16,163 nt of DNA from Actinomycetes bacterium (GTDB taxonomy: Bacteria; Actinomycetota; Humimicrobiia; Humimicrobiales; Humimicrobiaceae), in contig JAUVXY010000014.1 in the NCBI GenBank assembly GCA_030603375.1, forward strand, positions 1 to 16,163, given 5' to 3'. This document shows positions 15,133 to 16,163 of the stretch, piece after piece. The position numbers and the translations under genes were made by a program. Positions within the stretch are counted from its first letter, which is position 1, and each line of letters begins with the position of its first letter. The notes beneath the pieces were generated by a model. It saw only the letters and a program-made list of their open reading frames with translations, was not told the origin of the DNA and did not search any database.

Positions 15133-15136
15133 TAAT
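15108..15136 (+). promoter_or_regulatory. Strong promoter of the aldolase gene
   Basis: TTGCAA (15108-15113) and a perfect TATAAT (15131-15136) are separated by exactly 17 bases. Expected transcription start is near 15143, leaving a leader of about 40 bases before the ATG at 15185. Confidence 0.65.
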
Positions 15137-15184
15137 AATCAAAACATTTATATTATTAAATAATTTATTTACGAGGAGTTGTCT

Positions 15185-16039
15185 ATGAGTTATGTTAGTA
15201 CAAAAGAAATTCTTATAAGGGCCAGAAAAGAAAAGTTTGTTGTCGGTGCCTTTAATGCAGTTGACTATACTACAATTGCAGCAATAGTAAAAGCTGCGAA
15301 GGAGAAAAGATCCCCAGTAATTGTGCAAACTTCTCAAAAAATAGTGCAATATTTTGGATATAAAATTTTGCCTGAAATGATTAAATCTTTGGCTCAGGAT
15401 GCAGATGTTCCAGTAGCTATGATATTAGATCATGGCACAAATCTGGGGGTAATCGAAAATTGTATAAAGTATGGATGGAGCTCTGTAATGATTGATGCTT
15501 CCTCCTACCCTTTTGAAAAAAATATAGAGATAACAAAAAAAGTTGTAGAGATGGCCCACAAAAGAGGTGTTTCTGTTGAAGGTGAAATTGGCCGTATCGG
15601 AGGCAAAGAAGAGCATGTAATAGTAGAAGAAAATAGTACCCTCCTTACAGATCCGGAAAAAGCAGTTGAATTTCAAAGAAAAACCGGAGTTGACTCGCTG
15701 GCTGTTGCAATTGGGACAAAGCATGGACTTTATGGGGGTAATTGTGAACTGGATTTTAACAGGCTTGGCAGGATTATGGAACTATCGGATTTTCCAATTG
15801 TTATTCACGGGTGCTCGGATCTCCCCATAGAAGATACCAGAAGGTTAGTTTCTTATGGGCCCTCAAAAATGAATATTTCAACTGAGATAAAACACAAATA
15901 TTTAGATTCTTATAAAAGCTATATAGGAGAAAATCCAGATGAATATGAACCTGTAAAGACAATTAGATTTGTTGAAAACGAGGTAAAAAAATTAGTAGAA
16001 AAATTTATAGATATTTTTAAAAGTTCAAATAAAGCATAA
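15185..16039 (+). CDS. Class II ketose-bisphosphate aldolase (fructose/tagatose-bisphosphate aldolase family)
   Basis: Zinc-dependent aldolase of 284 residues, expected to cleave a ketose 1,6-bisphosphate or related sugar phosphate to dihydroxyacetone phosphate and an aldehyde. Family marks are STKEILIRAR, VGAFNAVD (20-27), the catalytic aspartate and zinc histidine in LDHGT (D82, H83), VEGEIGRIGG (131-140), the zinc histidine H180 in IGTKHGLYGG, VIHGCSDLP (206-214, zinc H208) and MNISTEI (229-235). The loop usually reads HGGSG; here two of its glycines are C210 and D212, which border the phosphate site, so substrate preference may be shifted. The ATG at 15185 is the start, since GAGGAG lies six bases upstream; a TTG at 15179 would touch that site. 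A strong promoter with an embedded palindrome precedes it and a PHP-domain gene follows 44 bp later. Confidence 0.93.
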   Translation: MSYVSTKEILIRARKEKFVVGAFNAVDYTTIAAIVKAAKEKRSPVIVQTSQKIVQYFGYKILPEMIKSLAQDADVPVAMILDHGTNLGVIENCIKYGWSSVMIDASSYPFEKNIEITKKVVEMAHKRGVSVEGEIGRIGGKEEHVIVEENSTLLTDPEKAVEFQRKTGVDSLAVAIGTKHGLYGGNCELDFNRLGRIMELSDFPIVIHGCSDLPIEDTRRLVSYGPSKMNISTEIKHKYLDSYKSYIGENPDEYEPVKTIRFVENEVKKLVEKFIDIFKSSNKA

Positions 16040-16083
16040 GAAGTAAATCTATATAAAAAAGCGATTAATAAAAGTTGTGCATT

Positions 16084-16163
16084 ATGGGTTCAGATAACTA
16101 TATACAAAAAAATAAAGATTGTGAACGCAGGTATGAATGTGATATGCACTGCCATACTACAAG
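16084..16163 (+). CDS. PHP-domain protein, N-terminus only
   Basis: An open frame from the ATG at 16084 runs off the window end. After about 19 residues it encodes YECDMHCHTT, matching the first metal-binding motif (D.H.H) of PHP-domain phosphoesterases, which is usually followed by an S-D pair. PHP proteins include histidinol phosphatase, RNase AM/YciV-type nucleases and DNA polymerase modules, and 26 codons cannot decide among them. It has no strong ribosome site and lies 44 bp after the aldolase gene, so it is probably co-transcribed with it. Confidence 0.6.
   Translation, partial: MGSDNYIQKNKDCERRYECDMHCHTT

Overview
The window is AT-rich bacterial chromosome. Shine-Dalgarno sites are mostly strong, TTG/GTG starts are frequent, and there is a class A penicillin-binding protein with a degenerate C-terminal PASTA-like domain. 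This suggests a low-GC bacterium, possibly Gram-positive-like or from a deep anaerobic lineage. No rRNA or other phylogenetic marker lets me name the phylum. An anaerobic, sugar-fermenting life style is inferred from gene content only. I see no insertion sequence, CRISPR array, tRNA or rRNA.

Left part (1-9203, all + strand) is a sugar or sugar-analogue catabolic locus. In order it holds: the 3' part of an RbsC-type ABC sugar permease; a GntR/UTRA regulator; an FGGY carbohydrate kinase; a short GC-rich structured island ending in a terminator-like hairpin; a thiamine-diphosphate (TPP) dehydrogenase E1 alpha/E1 beta pair without E2 or E3; a long-form transaldolase; a two-gene (split) transketolase; and an RpiB/LacAB-family isomerase. 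The plain reading is import, phosphorylation and pentose-phosphate-type rearrangement of a pentose or ketose. Several details do not fit a textbook pentose operon. The isomerase lacks residues expected for phosphate binding and ring opening. A second, orphan TPP-enzyme pair sits inside the locus. Split transketolases of this type are also used for non-standard substrates such as sulfofructose or apulose phosphate.

Middle part (9204-11056, + strand) has an intergenic stretch rich in inverted repeats. Next comes an 86-residue ribbon-helix-helix-like protein whose near-consensus promoter lies so close to its ATG that the mRNA should be leaderless. After it is a divergent acetokinase-family protein with several substituted active-site positions.

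Right part (11039-14917, - strand) holds a class A PBP followed by gltX, probably co-transcribed. gltX overlaps the acetokinase-like gene tail to tail. Divergent from the PBP, on the + strand, a strong promoter carrying an embedded perfect palindrome drives a class II ketose-bisphosphate aldolase. The first codons of a PHP-domain protein follow and run off the window end.
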